NCBI GenBank assembly: GCA_963556495.2
Contig: OY747721.1
Coordinates: 8,180,149 to 8,244,148 of the forward strand
Origin: Valencia hispanica
Lineage: Eukaryota > Chordata > Actinopteri > Cyprinodontiformes > Valenciidae
Length of the DNA stretch: 64,000 nucleotides
Direction: 5' to 3'
Part shown: positions 26,301 through 41,300 of the stretch, in pieces
Numbering within the stretch: position 1 is the first letter of the stretch
Layout of the letters: the number at the start of each line of letters is the position of its first letter
Translations under genes and position numbers: made by a program
Notes under the pieces: generated by a model
The model's input: only the letters and a program-made list of their open reading frames with translations
The model's database searches: none
What the model was told of the DNA's origin: nothing

Positions 26301-29300
26301 TTAGAAAGGTTAGTGTTTTAAAATTACATATCTGCTTTTAAAATCAATGAAAAAGCTGAAAGGTTTATTTAATTTGGAAAATTCTGGTAGTTTTTGGTTT
26401 TCAAGCTATAAAATATGAAGCTATTTGATCTTTAATACAATAAGTACAATTAGAAGATCAAAAGAAAAAAATTTAAACTTAAAGGTATCATAAGATAGTA
26501 ACAATGGCATTTTTTTCTCACAGCAAAGACTAAGCACTTCATCAGAGCGATCGCCACAGTCGTCGACGCCATCACACACCCAGCTCTGACTCACACACAG
26601 CCGGTTCGCGCACTGGAACTGACTCGGAGGACACCACCGACCACCTGGATAACGAGTAGCTGGAAAGGTCGGAAGAATCAGAGTTAAATAATGAGTTGAA
26701 AACATAACCCAGTCGAGCAAGAAAGTGTTTCAGTGAAAAAATAATGAATAAGCTCCAGTGTCTCACTTAAATACATTGTTGCTACAATTCCATAGAGAAA
26801 CACACTTTTTGAAACTTATTTGTATTTATGTATTTAAAAATGAAACAAAAATGAAACAAACTGATGTGACACGAGTTGTGACACAAGTATATTTTATTTT
26901 ATGCGGTTTTAGCTCTTAAACTTTCAAGAATTCACAGCTTTAGTAGGTAGAAACAGATTTTCCAGTCTGCATGTTCTAATTCTAAATAACAAAGTTTAAT
27001 TTTACATTTCTCTGATCTGAATTACTACTGAAGCAAGGAAATTAAGTTTTCATTCATTTAAGGTGACCTTCTGGAAGGGATTCATGTCTACTTTAATCAT
27101 TAAGCAGTAATTGTGTTACACGACAACATGATCATTTTGAAAGCCATTAATCTGGAATAGTGATAACCATGGAGGCCTGGCAGGTCATTGTTAGCGTTTG
27201 TGTTTACTTACGACAGGTGGTCTCATCGGACAGATCCAGACAGTCCGGCCGGCCGTCACACTGCAGCGCAGCAGGGATGCAGTGACCGGAGTCGCACTGG
27301 AAGAAGCCTGGGCGACACGTCAGCAGCTCTGAAAGAGAGAGACGATCACATCAGGTTATCTACACATTTTCTATTTCTACATTCCTGAATTCTTTTCTAA
27401 AGTCAAATGTATAGTTTTCTTGCAGAGTTTCTATTACTTTCAGGACATCTGAGTACACCCTGAAGATGCTAGATGTGTGTTATTATCTTTGTGTTCCACA
27501 AATCATTCATCAAACAAATAAAACCACCTAATACTTCGTTCTGTCAAATCAGGGCTGGATTATTAAAAACTGATTCTATAAATCAGAATTTCTCATCTGT
27601 TATATCTTTATTATGTTTGAATAAATTCAGAAAAGTAGCAGTTTCAGCAGTTTGATTGGCCTTTGAACCAGAACCACTTTAAGACAAACAAGTCCAGTTA
27701 ACAAGCTTGACTAAAAGTTGTCTAAAGGCCAAACTTAAAATGTTGAAGCCCAAACAGTAAAATGTGCCATATTTTATGAATGAGTGTCCCTTGATCTCTT
27801 GGTTCCTAAAAACATAAAGAATTGTGGCAAATCAAAAATAAAGAAGGTCATTTAAAATTAAATGAAAATTTGTTTTTATTTTTAGGAGTTTACAATTTAT
27901 ACTTTTAGAAAACAGAACAAAATAAAAAACCTGTTAAATGTAGAGCTGAAACAAAAAACGCAGTGAGTTTTAAGTGCACTGCATACTCACCGCAGTCTCG
28001 TTCATCTGAGTTGTCCCCGCAGTCGTTGGCATGGTCGCACCGCCAGCTTCCAGGGATGCACTGAGCGCTGTCGCACCGAAACTCGCTTTCAGTGCAAGAC
28101 CTTGGCTCTGAAAAAAAATCAATCAATCAATCACAAAAGAAGATCTATCAACAGCCAGATATCCAGCAACATATAAAGAGCAAAGCAGCTGATTCATTTA
28201 GTGCAAATCTTAAAAGAAAGAAGAAATAAATGAATGGGAGAACCGAAGGTTAAAAACATAGGGTGTAATTTTTTTGTAGAAGTTTCAACAAGGGTTGAGT
28301 TAAAGTACAAAGAATCTAAGACCTACCGCAGTTTCTCTCATCTGATCCATCGCCACAGTCGTTGGTGCCGTCACACTTCCATCGTATGGGAACACAGCGG
28401 TGGTTATCACAGCGGAAATCTCCCAGAGGGTCACAGGTCAGCTCCTCTGTTGTTTCAACACATGGTCAGTTTACTGCAGTGTGGTATTAATCTTAACAAT
28501 GCAGGAATCCTGGTTTATTGTTTAAGTATTTAATCAGAAAACCCATGTAACTCTTTAAACCAACAAATTAAAACGACAAGAATTTGACTGAGTTGTTATA
28601 TTCTTTCATGGTTGATACTTTCTTGATAAACTTGGGCCCTCCGCCCCCTGTCTCCACATAAGACAAATGCTGAGAGATTAGGACTGACCACAGCCTTCCT
28701 CGTCGCTGTTGTCGATGCAGTCGTTTGTGCCGTCGCAGCGGGCCCACTGAGGAATACAGCGGTAGTTTGTCTTGCAGGAGAACTCTGTGTCTTCATCACA
28801 CTTGTAGTCTGGACCCACTGAGGAGAGACGGAGATAAATGACAGATGAGATCTGAGGAGACGGGTGAGAACGAACGTGAAAAAACTTTAAAACGACAACG
28901 AGGAAATCAAATCAAGGCAGTCAATCGAGACAGCTTCTTTTTTCAATACTCACTGCAGGTTTCGTACGGCTCATCTGACCCGTCTCCACAATCGTCTTGG
29001 GCATCGCACACGTAGCTCGAAGGTAGACAGCGGCCATTGGCGCACTTGAACTCTCCCGGTCGGCAGGTCTTCTGAGCACAAGTTTCTGCATCCTCGTCGC
29101 TGCCGTCTGAGCAGTCATTTACTCCATCGCAGTGCCAGGACACAGGGATGCATTTCTTGTTTTTACACTGGAACTGGTTAACCTGACACCGGTGATCACC
29201 TACAGGAACATGAAACACACAACACGAACAAAGTTCTGCTAACAATCTGATCAGATTTAAAGTGGATAATCAAACATCAAACTTGAGGATGTAAATAATC

Positions 29301-32300
29301 ATTTTAGCCCAAGTGTTTTTTTTTTGTAAAACTAGATTTGCTATAATGATGCATTTAATTGTAGCGGGTTTATAAAATTGCAGTACTGCAGAGAGCGGCG
29401 TCTTCATCTGAGCTGTCAGGACAGTCTGGATGGCCATCACAGAGGAAACCGGGGAAGGTACAGTTGCCATCCTGACACTGGAACTGGCCAATGGGGCAAT
29501 ATCGAGTTGGACAGGTCTGAGGTTCGTCTGAGCCATCGCTGCAGTCTGATTGGCCGTCGCACTTCCACCATATGGGCACACATCTATGAACAGAAAAATG
29601 CACAATGGTAGCAAATAAAGTCACAAGATTACATTTTATAATTAACTTTGACTTCAAATTCTTTTCCAACAAATTTATTTCATTTTGTTATTTAGCAACA
29701 TTTAATGGAGAACTTTTAAATTCTATTTTTTTAGTTGATCTTGAATTGTGAGCAAATATTTACATCTGATTGTTTAAGCAAAAGTGTAATCATTTCACTA
29801 CATAAAAATGTGTAATTACAGTGTTAATCATTCAATTCAATTGGAAAGTGCTTTATAACTACAATAAGTTATTTATTAAAACACAAAACGGAATAATCAA
29901 ATGTTGAAATCATTAATTAAATCTTGAATTCATATGTTAAAATAAACTAAAATTATTTCAGTATTTATTTATTTTATGTCTCCTTTGCCAAAGTCCATCA
30001 TGATCTGCCACTATAGCTAATCAAACAGACCCCAATTCTTCCAAAGCCCCGCCCACTGAATTTGATGGGAGAGGTTAACAATAAATGAATGTGTTGCAAT
30101 AGAAAAGCATGTAATATAATTGACCAAAAATATGTATTTACCTATTAATTATAATAATATTTTATTATGCTAATAATAATACATATATGGTAATAATGAT
30201 GCATTTAAATAACATAAAACATAATTTATATGTATATTATAATATAATAAATTATTACATATAACAATAATAATAATAATAATAATAATAATTTTTATAA
30301 GAAAAATCATACATATAATATAATAATAGCCATACATGGATAATATCCAGCTTAGTACAAAATTCGTTTGATTATCATATATACAAATCTTTTATTTACT
30401 TTAATTTAACACTACATGAAGTGTGTTAAATTGTGGCACTTTTGGCTCTCAATAATTATGTTTTATTGATATAATTGAATTATATTTCAGTTTTAATGTC
30501 AAGGAAAACATCTTAGGGATATTAGCTGCTAAAACAATAATAGTGATTTGATAAATACCATCAGAGTATTATAATAGGTGATTACTATATAAAACGGGTG
30601 TAAAACAACTGACTTCTCATTGTCCCCACAGCGGAACTGGGTGCTGGAGCAGTCTGCCACACACTGGATCTTAAATCCCACAGCTAAGCCAATGAAGTGA
30701 TCTGGACACTCGCAGAAAGCTCGTTGACCCCCAGGAGCAATCAGACACAGATGACTGCAGGTCAGGTGATGTGAAGAGCAGGGGTTCTCACCTGGGGAAC
30801 AAAGTGATCCAAAAAAACAAAGCATTTCTGTTGCAGTCTGCAGGGACACTGAAAATAAAAGCATGTACATATTCATTTACTTCTAGGCTGCCTGTAGGGG
30901 TGGTGGACTCGGATGTCGTAGGGCCGATGGGTGTTGTTCCCCATGATGGTGCGCTGCTCGCCAGTGTACTTATGCGCTCTCTCTATAGTGTGAGTGTTCC
31001 AGTCCGTCCAGTAGATCCAGTCTTCGAACAGGGAAGCAGCAAATACGTGGGGAAGGGTGCCAGCAATGGCCCGGTGTCGGTTCTGGCCGTCCATATCTGC
31101 AAAGCTAATTTATTTAAACAAAATGGGTCACAACTTGTATTTGCAACCCCAAAATGAAAACACGTTTTGCCACATCACAACCACGCCATGTACATCAGTT
31201 TCTTTTTAAATCTGTTAACTCACTCCAAAAAGTTAAGATGTGAATCAGCAAAGAAGATTTTGCTGGTAGTGTAGTCAATGGTGAGAGCATTGGGCCACTC
31301 CAGCTTGGTCGTGATAATGGCGCTGATGTTTGTTCCATCCATGCCAACTCTGCCGATATATGCGTCGTCACCCCAGTCTGTCCAGTACAGCCATCTGAGG
31401 AAGAAGAAGGATGAGAAAAAGTCAAACATGATATTTGGAAGAATTTTTAAATGAGTTTTATTCAAAGAGAGCAAAATGTTTAGCATCATTTTGAGCTATT
31501 CAACTATGTTAAAGCTTGTACACATTGTGTGTGCTTGTGGATGCCAGTACCCATATTTGGGGTTGACAGCCACAGCACGTGGTCGGCTGATGAAATACGT
31601 CTTGTTTCCATTTTTGAACTCTCCAGTCACCAGTTTCTTCTGGTGGCGCCCATCCAATTCCATCACATGAATCGAGCTGTAATAACTATCCACCCAGTAC
31701 AGCTTCCTGCAAGACACAAAATATTCTTACTGACCTACTTTAATTGCAAACATTTGAATATAATATCTGCTTTTAAGCTTTAAACTTTCACACTTCCTTT
31801 TCACTCACCTTCCCACCCAATCTACGACCAGGCCTTCGGCTCCTCCAATATTGTGATCCACAAGCGTCTCCCTGCCGGTGCCGTCGAAGCGCATTCTCTC
31901 GATCTTTCCTGCACCCACATCCAGCCAATACAGCCATTTCTCATAGTCATCATAATCTACAGCGATCACATTGGACAGCCCCTGCTGCGCTATGCCCGAT
32001 TTTGAACCATCTACGTATAAATAACGGATGTAGTAGCGGTTGGTGTATAGGAGGTACGAGGGGATGCCGCTGTTCTGACGGCAGGTGCGCCCGTCTGGTT
32101 CGCGGATGTACCCGGGAGCGCATTTACAGTGGAACGAGCCGACGGTGTTCTCGCAGATCTGACTGCACACAGCAGGCGTGCTGATGCACTCGTTGAGGTC
32201 CTCGCAGGCTTTGCCGTCAAGCATGAGACGATAGCCTGGGTTGCAGGAGCAGTAATACCCAGTGAGGGTGTCTGTGCAGAGTTGAGCACACTTGTGGACT

Positions 32301-35300
32301 TGTGGGTTGAGACACTCATTGACTCCTAAGCAAAAGGAAAAATAGATTAATGATCAGTTTTGTACTGAAAACATTTAAGAAAGCAAAAATAGTTCCAAAA
32401 GTATTTCTAATATCAATAATAATGAAAAACGTTAGCTTCCCAAACGATAACGTAAAGAATATTATATATAGGCCTATTAAATTTTTTTTTTTACTTTAAA
32501 CATCCCAGACTTGAGTTTTTTAACATTTAACCACCAGTATTTTTACATAGCTTCACTGTGTTTTTTGTGATTAATAAATAAATACATTATACATATACCC
32601 ATTTTTAAACACACACACTATTATTTAATATGAACAAAGACCCACACTTAGTAGGCTATAACTGTGGCGAGGTACCCTTGCGAAAAAATTAGAAAGTTCG
32701 CTGCATGCTTTGAATGGGAAAAACTTGCGCCATTTGGTGGACACACATGTTATTAGTGCAAGATTAATTACTAACAGGTATCAAGTGGCTTATGCAACAA
32801 TAAAAGCCATGATATTCATTTAGATTTTTAATCCCCCTGGAGAAAAGGTGTCGCCAATAATTTAAGGCTAGTTTAAGCAACTGAGACACTTATTCCAGAT
32901 TATTTTCTAAATCAAAATCCTCTGATAAAATTTCAGCTACATATTCAGTGAATACAGCGAAAATGGCTTGAAACAATAATAAAAAATGGATGGCACAGCT
33001 TGCCCTCTCGATGTCATTGGGGTTAATCTGCTGCCTTATAACACATCCTGTTTAGGTGACACCTTTAATCTGTCTTCACTGTAATGAATGTAACAAAGTA
33101 AAGTACATGAGCTTAATTCTCTCACCACAGCCTTTTTCATCGCTGTTGTCCTGGCAGTCCTTCTGCCCATTGCAAACCTTATGGAGGTCAATGCACTCTC
33201 CGGACTTGCACAAGTACTGCTGAGGTGAGCAGGTCGGCTGTAGGGTGACGCACAAGCTTTCGGCCTCGTCCGAACCGTCCAGACAGTCGTTCTCTCCGTC
33301 GCAAGTGTAGGAGGCTGGGATGCAGGCTCCGTTACCGCAGGTGAACTGGCTGCTGCTGCAGGTGTCGTATTTACAGTTCAGCTCGTCACTGCCGTCTCCG
33401 CAGTCGTTCACTCGGTCACAGCTAGGGGAGGAAGTTTGATTTAGTTCTTGCTAAAAAAGCATCTGCTGTTAGACTACTACAAATGTTTCCCACTCACTGG
33501 TAAGGGATGAGGATACAGAGCCCATTGGCACAGGCAAACTCGTTCATATGGCACGTCCGGTTGGGACAGTTCTGGAGCTCATCGGCTGCATTGGCGCAGT
33601 CTTTCTCCCCGTCGCACACAGAGTTCAGCGGCACACAGCGAGGGTGGCCAGGGTACCAGGTTGGACAGGTGAACTGGCTGGAACTGCAGGTGCGCTCGCC
33701 TACAGGAGATAGAAAAAGGTTGGAATCGTTCCAAATGAAGACACAGTAAAAATGTTTGCTTCAGGGACTGTCCTGACAAGGTGTAACATGTTCATACATC
33801 TCGATGTTTTTTACATTCTGTCATGTTAAAACCACAAACTTCAATGTATTTTATGTGGATTGAATGAGACACACCAGGGATGACCAAATCCATTCCTCAA
33901 GGTCTGACATTTTGCATGTCCTCCTGGTTAAACAGACCTGAATCTAGTTGGTAGTTCAATACAAGGCACACAGAAAACGTTTTACATACTGAGGTGGTAA
34001 TTCAGCTGTGTTGGGACAGAAACATTTCTAAAAAAAATCAGGACACTGGGTCATTAGAAATTGAGTCATTCACTCCTGCAAAAGACTAAGACTAAGACAA
34101 AAGTAGGTTCCACTACACATCCTTTCTGGCTGGTTTCACTGATAAAGATCAGAAAAGTGGGACTGGGGTTTGTATTCAAGTTACCTAATAAGTAAATAGT
34201 ATCCATTTCAGATCTTTATTTGTTGAACATTTATGTTTATGAACTACTTTTAGGTCAGTTTGTCACATAAAGTTCTAATAAAAATACTTTAAAACCTGTA
34301 GTGGATACCAAATTTAAAGGATCAAAAGGGGTGTGAATGCTACTCAAGTAAAACGCTGTCTCACCACACTGCAGTTCTGGGGCTTCGTCGCTGTTATCCC
34401 AGCAGTCATTGTTGCCGTCACAAACCAGGGACTGAATGACGCAGTTCCCGTTGCTGCATGTGAACTCGTTTGTAGCACATGTTCTGACTATGTCCTCTGC
34501 CCCAAAGAAAAGAAATCCCTTTAAATGACATTTCAATGGGACCCAAAGGCATCAAATTAAAAAAATATATATATTTTGATTCTTGGAAGAAAATATTTCT
34601 TAAAAGTGCAGAAGCAGGAGTAGGTCTGTCACGGTAACCCCAGAAATTATTGCGATATACAAAAATGTTCTCATTTTAAGACCATTTTCAACAAATGCAA
34701 TAATAATGCAGGTACACCCTTTGAACGATCAATAAACGTTATTTTCCAAAGAGCTGCAACTGGAGATCATTTTTAATATTCAATATATTTTAAGAAAACA
34801 ACTGAAACAATAAATACATGGATGAACTCTGTAAACAAATTACCCTTCGAAAAAATATTAATCACTTGGCTCAGATAAGAAAAACAGGCTAAAACTACCA
34901 GTTAGGACTTTTGTAAGCAAAACAAAAAGCAAACTAACAACAAAAATACCGTTTAAATAAAAAAAAGACATCTGATTTTACTTTGCCTCTATGGATACGT
35001 GGACCATATATAGCATTTTTTATTCAGTCTCTTTGGTAGAAAGAGGGAGAGACATTGGGGTCAGTGGGGGAGCTGGCTCCCTGGGAAGACATTTTGTCTC
35101 CCAGTCCTTCCCTCCCCATCCCCGAACACCTCTGTCCACCCGCTCCATCACTTTTCCACTCATATAGGGTCTTGGGGCATGGGCACATCACTGGGGTGCG
35201 AGGAGGGGTGTCCCTCCTCGCTATCCTGTGGCGTCCTGGGTCCCAATTTTAATATATGGATGTGTGGCTGCCTTCCCCACATCCCACCCTTCTGTTTTAA

Positions 35301-38300
35301 TTGCACAATTATAACAACATGCATCAACACCATACTCGAGCGGGAGGATGGAGGCTAGGGGTCTTCTCACACCCCTGTTCGCTACGGGCCATCAGGGGTT
35401 GGGGTCCGGAGGAGGAACAGGTGGTCTGGTCGGGGTCCTGGGCTGTCGGGCTGCTTCGCCACTGTGGGGCTCTTGGCGGTCTGCTTGTCTCCGTCCTAGG
35501 AGGTAGGGGGTCCATCTCACGGGTTCGGGGGCTGGTGGCTCTACTGGGGCATCGGTACCTGGACCTGGGAGCATGAAGTGTGTATGGGGTGTGTGAGTGA
35601 GGGTACAGCGTCATTTCTTGGGTGTCTTGGTGAGTTAGTGAGAATGTATGTGTTTAAGAGGGAGGGAACGTATGACTGTGTCTGTATGGCTTTGTCTGCC
35701 TGTCAGGTTGGGTCTTGGGCTGCCCTCTCGCCTGGTGCACCTCAGGCCTTACATTTAATGGGGGGCCTATTTCCCCTCCGTCACTCCCGCCAGTGACGGA
35801 TGTCCCTGCCTACTGGTGCGTCGGTGGTCAATCCGGTTCGGACCTGGTGCGTGCCTGGCCGGGCCTGGGGGGCCGGTGTGTCGGTCGGCCGATGCGCTGG
35901 ACCGATATCTTCCTTTGGTTGGTTGGGGCACCTCTTTTAGGGGTGCCAGGTTTGGGATTGTTGGGTGGTGCCTGCTCGGTGACTCGGCGGGAGACGGATC
36001 CAGCGTCTCTGCTCGTTCAATCACCTGTTCTGTGCGCACCGTGCGTGGTCGGTTCATTGGTGAGTTGGACCGCCCCTGGCCTTTGTTGGATGCCTAGTCT
36101 CGGCGCTCTGCGTTGCGTGGTATCAGGACTCGGGAGCTGGTACAACTTGGTGTCCAGGTGCTGGCTGAGCTCGGACTGGCGATGCCGTCTGTCCGCTGCG
36201 GCTATCGGTGGGGCGCCCTGACGTGGGGCACTGGGATGTTGGCGGTGGGGATTGACCCGGGGTGTTGGTGGCGCGTGGCGGCCGGCCACGGTCCCTGCTG
36301 TGCCGGGGGCCCCTCGTCGGCCGGTCCCTTGTCGGGTCCCTGCTGGGGGGTGGGGCGCCCCTGGGCCCCGGCTCTCCCGGTCCATGGACCGGCCCGCCCT
36401 GGCGTGGCTGGTTGCCGGCGGAGCCCGTGGGCTCGTCACTGCTGCCCCCCGGGCCCCTGCATAGTAGCTGCTGGACGTTCCCCTGGGGTTCTCCTTTGCT
36501 CCTCTCTTGGGGGATGCGGTCGGCCCCGCCTGGGTCCGCCTGGGGCTCTGGGGGTCCTTTGGACGTCTTGGGTCCGATCTCCTTCATGTCTGCATCGATT
36601 CCTGGGAGACGGATTGATGCCTGCTCACACCAGCTATCGAACACTCTTATGGAGAAACCTTATATGCACCAGCATGCTCACACACACACATAGATGTGGG
36701 GTCTCTGGTGTTTACAGATATATTCTTGGGCTGAGGTTATCATTAATGGATCTTGATTAATCAGCACCATGAGTTTTTCTGTGACATTGTTGTTGTATTT
36801 TTATATCCATTTTTGTGTGATGTGGTTGTTTAGTTCTTAGTTCACGATGTTTGGTTTGTTTTGTCGATGTTCCTTTTTCCTTTTTTGTTTTGTTTTGTTT
36901 TTCCCCCTCTCTCTGGCGTCCTGTGGGTATGGAGGCAGACTTCAATGTTTTCCTGTGTTTTCTTTGTTCCCTTTCCTCTGTTGTATTTTCAACTCACCCT
37001 CTCTCATGACTTTTTGTTTCCTACCGCTCTTCTTCATCTTCTTTCTTTCTTCCCCTTAATTTTCCGTCTCCGGGTCCATAACATCAGGAAATAAAAAGCC
37101 CTAACAATTCATAATAAAGATTTTTCACACATATATCAAGTGGAGGACTATAGCAAAAGCTGTAGTGCTCCGCTTGTGAAAGTAAATCTGTTGGGCTTCT
37201 ACTTGGTACTCAGACACCAATTCTGAGCTCCACACTGCCAGACAGGACACGTTAAAAAAGAAAAAAAAAAAAAAGAAAGAGGGAGAGACACGGGGCAAAC
37301 AAACAAGCATGCAAATGAAATTTTTTGTGGCTGGAAAAATCATTGAGCTCATTTGAATTTATCATGCGATTAATAAATATATTGTTTACTGCAACAGGCC
37401 TAAGCAGGAGTTGCAAAACTGACAGACTTTATGGTTAAATGGAGAAGGTTTACCACAAGAAGGAGGTTCATCTGTCTTATCAAGGCAGTCAGGGATGGAG
37501 TCACAGACCCATGACTGAGGAATGCACTTTCCTTCATCACAACTGAACTGATTGGCAGCACACGTACGGCCAGCTGGGGGTATGACACACGAAGACAACC
37601 AATTGAGCTTATGAAGCCTAATATTTTAAAGATCAGGTCTTTACAAAAGAAGGCAGTTTCTTTCAGTTATTTTACCACAGAATAGGGGATTCTCATCGCT
37701 GTTGTCACCACAGTTGTTATAACCATCACACAGGTTTTCAGGGAAGATGCAGATATTGTTGCGTTCACACTTGATCTGGCCACTTGGACATACACGGTCA
37801 GCTGAAAAAGGATGAAGGACACCATAAAATCCGACCTTCAATACCACATAGATGCCATTTGTACTGTAACACAGACTCACTTTAGGCGCAATAATAGTCA
37901 TCGGACTACTCTGCTATATTTACTTTAGTTGCTAAGAAACACCAGATAACCTGAAGTTATTTCTGTGAGTAATGAGTTTTCTGTATCCAGGGTTCCGACA
38001 CATTTCCCACATAAAAATTCCATAAGAAATTACGGTCGACAGACTACTGCATGCAGGGAGGACTAGTTAGACAGACATATAAAGAAATGAACTGACTAAT
38101 AATAGATGGATGGAGGGAGGGATGAATTAGGGCATTGGATGAATAAAGAGAGGAACATATGGACTGATTGATGAAGAAATGAATGGATGGATGGACTGCC
38201 TGACTGACAGACGTACGGACATGGATGGACTGACTGAGTGATAAACGGATGGACAGATGGATGGATGGATAATCATCCCCCCCTCCATGTAGCTCTATGC

Positions 38301-41300
38301 TTATTGATCCATGAATCAACCTCTTGCCCAGTGCTGTCGTCACTCACAGCAGTTGATTTCATCAGACGTAGTGTTGTCTCGACAGTCGTTGCGGCCGTCG
38401 CAGACAAAGTCTGAGTTGATGCAGCGTCCGTTGGCGCAGGTGAACTCCGAGGCCGGGTTACACGTGGGGAAGGCGCAGCCCCACTCGTCGCTGTTGTCAC
38501 CGCAGTCATCGGTGTAGTCACAGACGTAGGTCATCGGGACGCAGCGACCATTGTCACAGGTGAAGTCCATGGATGAGCAAGTGTGGAACGCTAGACAACA
38601 CAATCCGAGATAAAAGCTTTACTCTTGCAGTAGAATACACATTTTATATAAGACAAAGTATCATTTTATCCATCCAAACCATAAATTTTCTTACCACACA
38701 CTCTCTCCAGCTCATCGGAGTTATCCTGGCAGTCGTTGAAGCCGTCACATTTCCACCGAGACGAAATACAGTTACCATTGAGACAGGTGAACTGTTCAGG
38801 CTGACAACGTTTCCCTGTGTCTTTAATGCAGTCTTTGCCATTATTTGCTAGGTACCAACTCCCCTCATGAGGACACTGGCATTCTGGGCCCACTGGACCT
38901 GCGGGAACGATTACAGAAAGTGAGATAGTGATGGAACAAGAACTAATTAAAAGTGTGTCTCTTTTTGCTGTGCAGATTGTTTCAAAGGCTTTAACACTTT
39001 AAATCAAATGTTTACTAAAACAATGATGGTTGAATTTGCATTACATTTCTTTGAGCTTTGACATTGGTGTCATGTTGTTAAATGTAGAGGGCCATGCAAA
39101 TCAGTTCTCACCTGAAACGCAGATTTGACTACAGCCTCCGTTGAACTGCTGACAGAAGCTGGAGCAGGCCTCCTGCTTAGAGCTTGCATAGACGTGGATG
39201 TCATTGGGTCGATACTGCAAGTCCTGGGCTAGCACTGCAAAACCGGAGCCATCGTCCTTTCCCGCTCTGAACACCGCCCGCTCCGTCCAGTCGGTCCAGA
39301 AAATGTCCTGCTTGAACACAGTCATGGAAAATGGGTACTGGACTCCCTGCACGATCACCTGACGGTTCTCCCCAGTCAGGGTAGCCCGTTCGATTTTGTC
39401 ACTGTGGAAAAACACGAAAGAAGAAATTAGGGAAATTTTACTTTATTTATAACATAAAAACATTTTAGACTTACAGCGCTGCATCAGCCCAATAGAGCAT
39501 CCTCTCCTCATAGTCAATAGACAGGCCATTTGGTGTTATCAGACTGTCGTTGATGATGGGGGTCCGGAAGTTCCCACCTAGTGTTGCCCTCTCAATCTTA
39601 GCTGGAGTGCCCCAATCGGTCCAGTACAAGTAACTGGGAATAAAGACGTGAGAAAAAGGAGGACAGACTTTACACAGAATGTGCTCTATAATTAAAAATA
39701 ATTCAGTCTATAATAATGAAACATTTTGCAGCTTTTACCCGTAGCATGGGTCAACGATGATGCCTCTGGGATGGTTTGCGTGAGCAATAACTGAGCGGTT
39801 CTGCCCGTCCAGTCCGATTGACTGGACATTACGCCTAGCGTAGTCAGTGAAGTAGAGACGCTTGTGGATCCAGTCATACGCCAGCCCATCTGGATCATCC
39901 AAGTCTGTAGAGTAAGAAAAAAGCATATTAAAAAAGTGACATCAGAAATAAAAAAGTGATTTGAGCCAAAGCTTTGTAGTAAACTCACTAGAAGCCAGGA
40001 TTACAGCAGGGCTGGTGATTGACGTTGTTGTGATGTAGCCAATCCTGCTTCGACCAATCCCCATCGACTGGGTGAAGAAGATTCGCTTCTCCGTGAAGTC
40101 ATAATCCAGTGCCACAACACTGTAGCCCAAGTTCACCGTCGGATAGGGAATGCTGTGATCTGTTGGGTCTAATCTTAGGCTATTGACCGTGTAGTCGGTG
40201 GTGAAAATCAAAAACTCATCCAAGCCGTAACCGCACGTAACTCCGTTACTAAGGAGTGAGCCGTGAGCGCAGCCGCATTTAGGTTTCTCCTCGTCAGGAA
40301 TGGCGAAGCAGAGCTGCTGGCAGCGTCCGTTGTCTTCGTGGCAGGGGTTGAAGCCGACCAGGTTGGCAGATGTGGGCTGAACGTGAGAGTCGAAGACGGC
40401 GACATCCATCACCCCATCCAGGCTGTCCCGAATTACCTGGTGACATTAAAAACACATTTGCTGTTTACAAGCAGAAAACGCTGACATCTCTATCAGTCTA
40501 ACATCTGTTGTGGAGATTACAGGGGTATTATGGGGAATATTATGGCATAAGTCAAGCTTTAAACATAAAACCTGCAAAAACAAAGAGGCAGGAGAGAAGG
40601 CACAAAATAGTCACTGCGTCGGTGCATCGAAAGGAGTCAGTTAAGGTGGTTCAGGCATCAGATCAGAAAGTCTCCTGGACGCCTCCCTTTCGAGTTTTTC
40701 CTGGCACATCACCCCCACTACCCCATCTCAGATAAGCAGAAGATAATGAATGGATGGATGGATGGATGGATGGATGGAAGGATAGTTAAACAAATTAACC
40801 AACTCATGGATGAATTAACGAATGGAAAAATAGATGGTTAATAAGAAGGTTAGATATATGGACGTTTTAAAGTCTAAATATTTTTTCACCTTTCTCCTTG
40901 CTTCCATACATATTCAGACCAAGTAAAACTTCAACATTTTTCCAGACTTTATAGGAATCCAATACTAGTTTACTGCTTGATGCTAACAGTGTTTACACCA
41001 ATCCAAATGTACGTTTTCCTCTAGTCTTACTAAATATGTTCAAAAGCATAAAAGAAAAAAGTTTTTTGGACAGGATATGGAGTGTGTGATAATCTACAAA
41101 ATAATCAAAGCCTAAAAAAGTTATAATAAATGGCTGCGATAAAATTAACACTTAAGTTTATGTTTTCTGTGAAATACGTCTTGAGTTTGGACAAGAAAAA
41201 GTTTAATTATTTCTGTTTATCACAGCTTTATTTATACTTTTGCTATTCATGAAAAAATATGTAAGAGAATGAAATAATTGATAATAATTGATAATATTGA

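Noticed and set aside
35715..36760. Several 90-215 codon frames on both strands in the GC-rich block
   Set aside because: They overlap in all frames, lack domains and have low-complexity composition. High GC lowers stop frequency, so they are probably not genes.
37641..37901. Separate short LDLa-containing genes (here and at many exons)
   Set aside because: Each such frame is one exon of lrp2. Phases join across introns, and the domain order is that of megalin.
38095..38280. CRISPR-like or satellite array
   Set aside because: Irregular tetranucleotide simple repeat with no spacers. This is also eukaryotic DNA.
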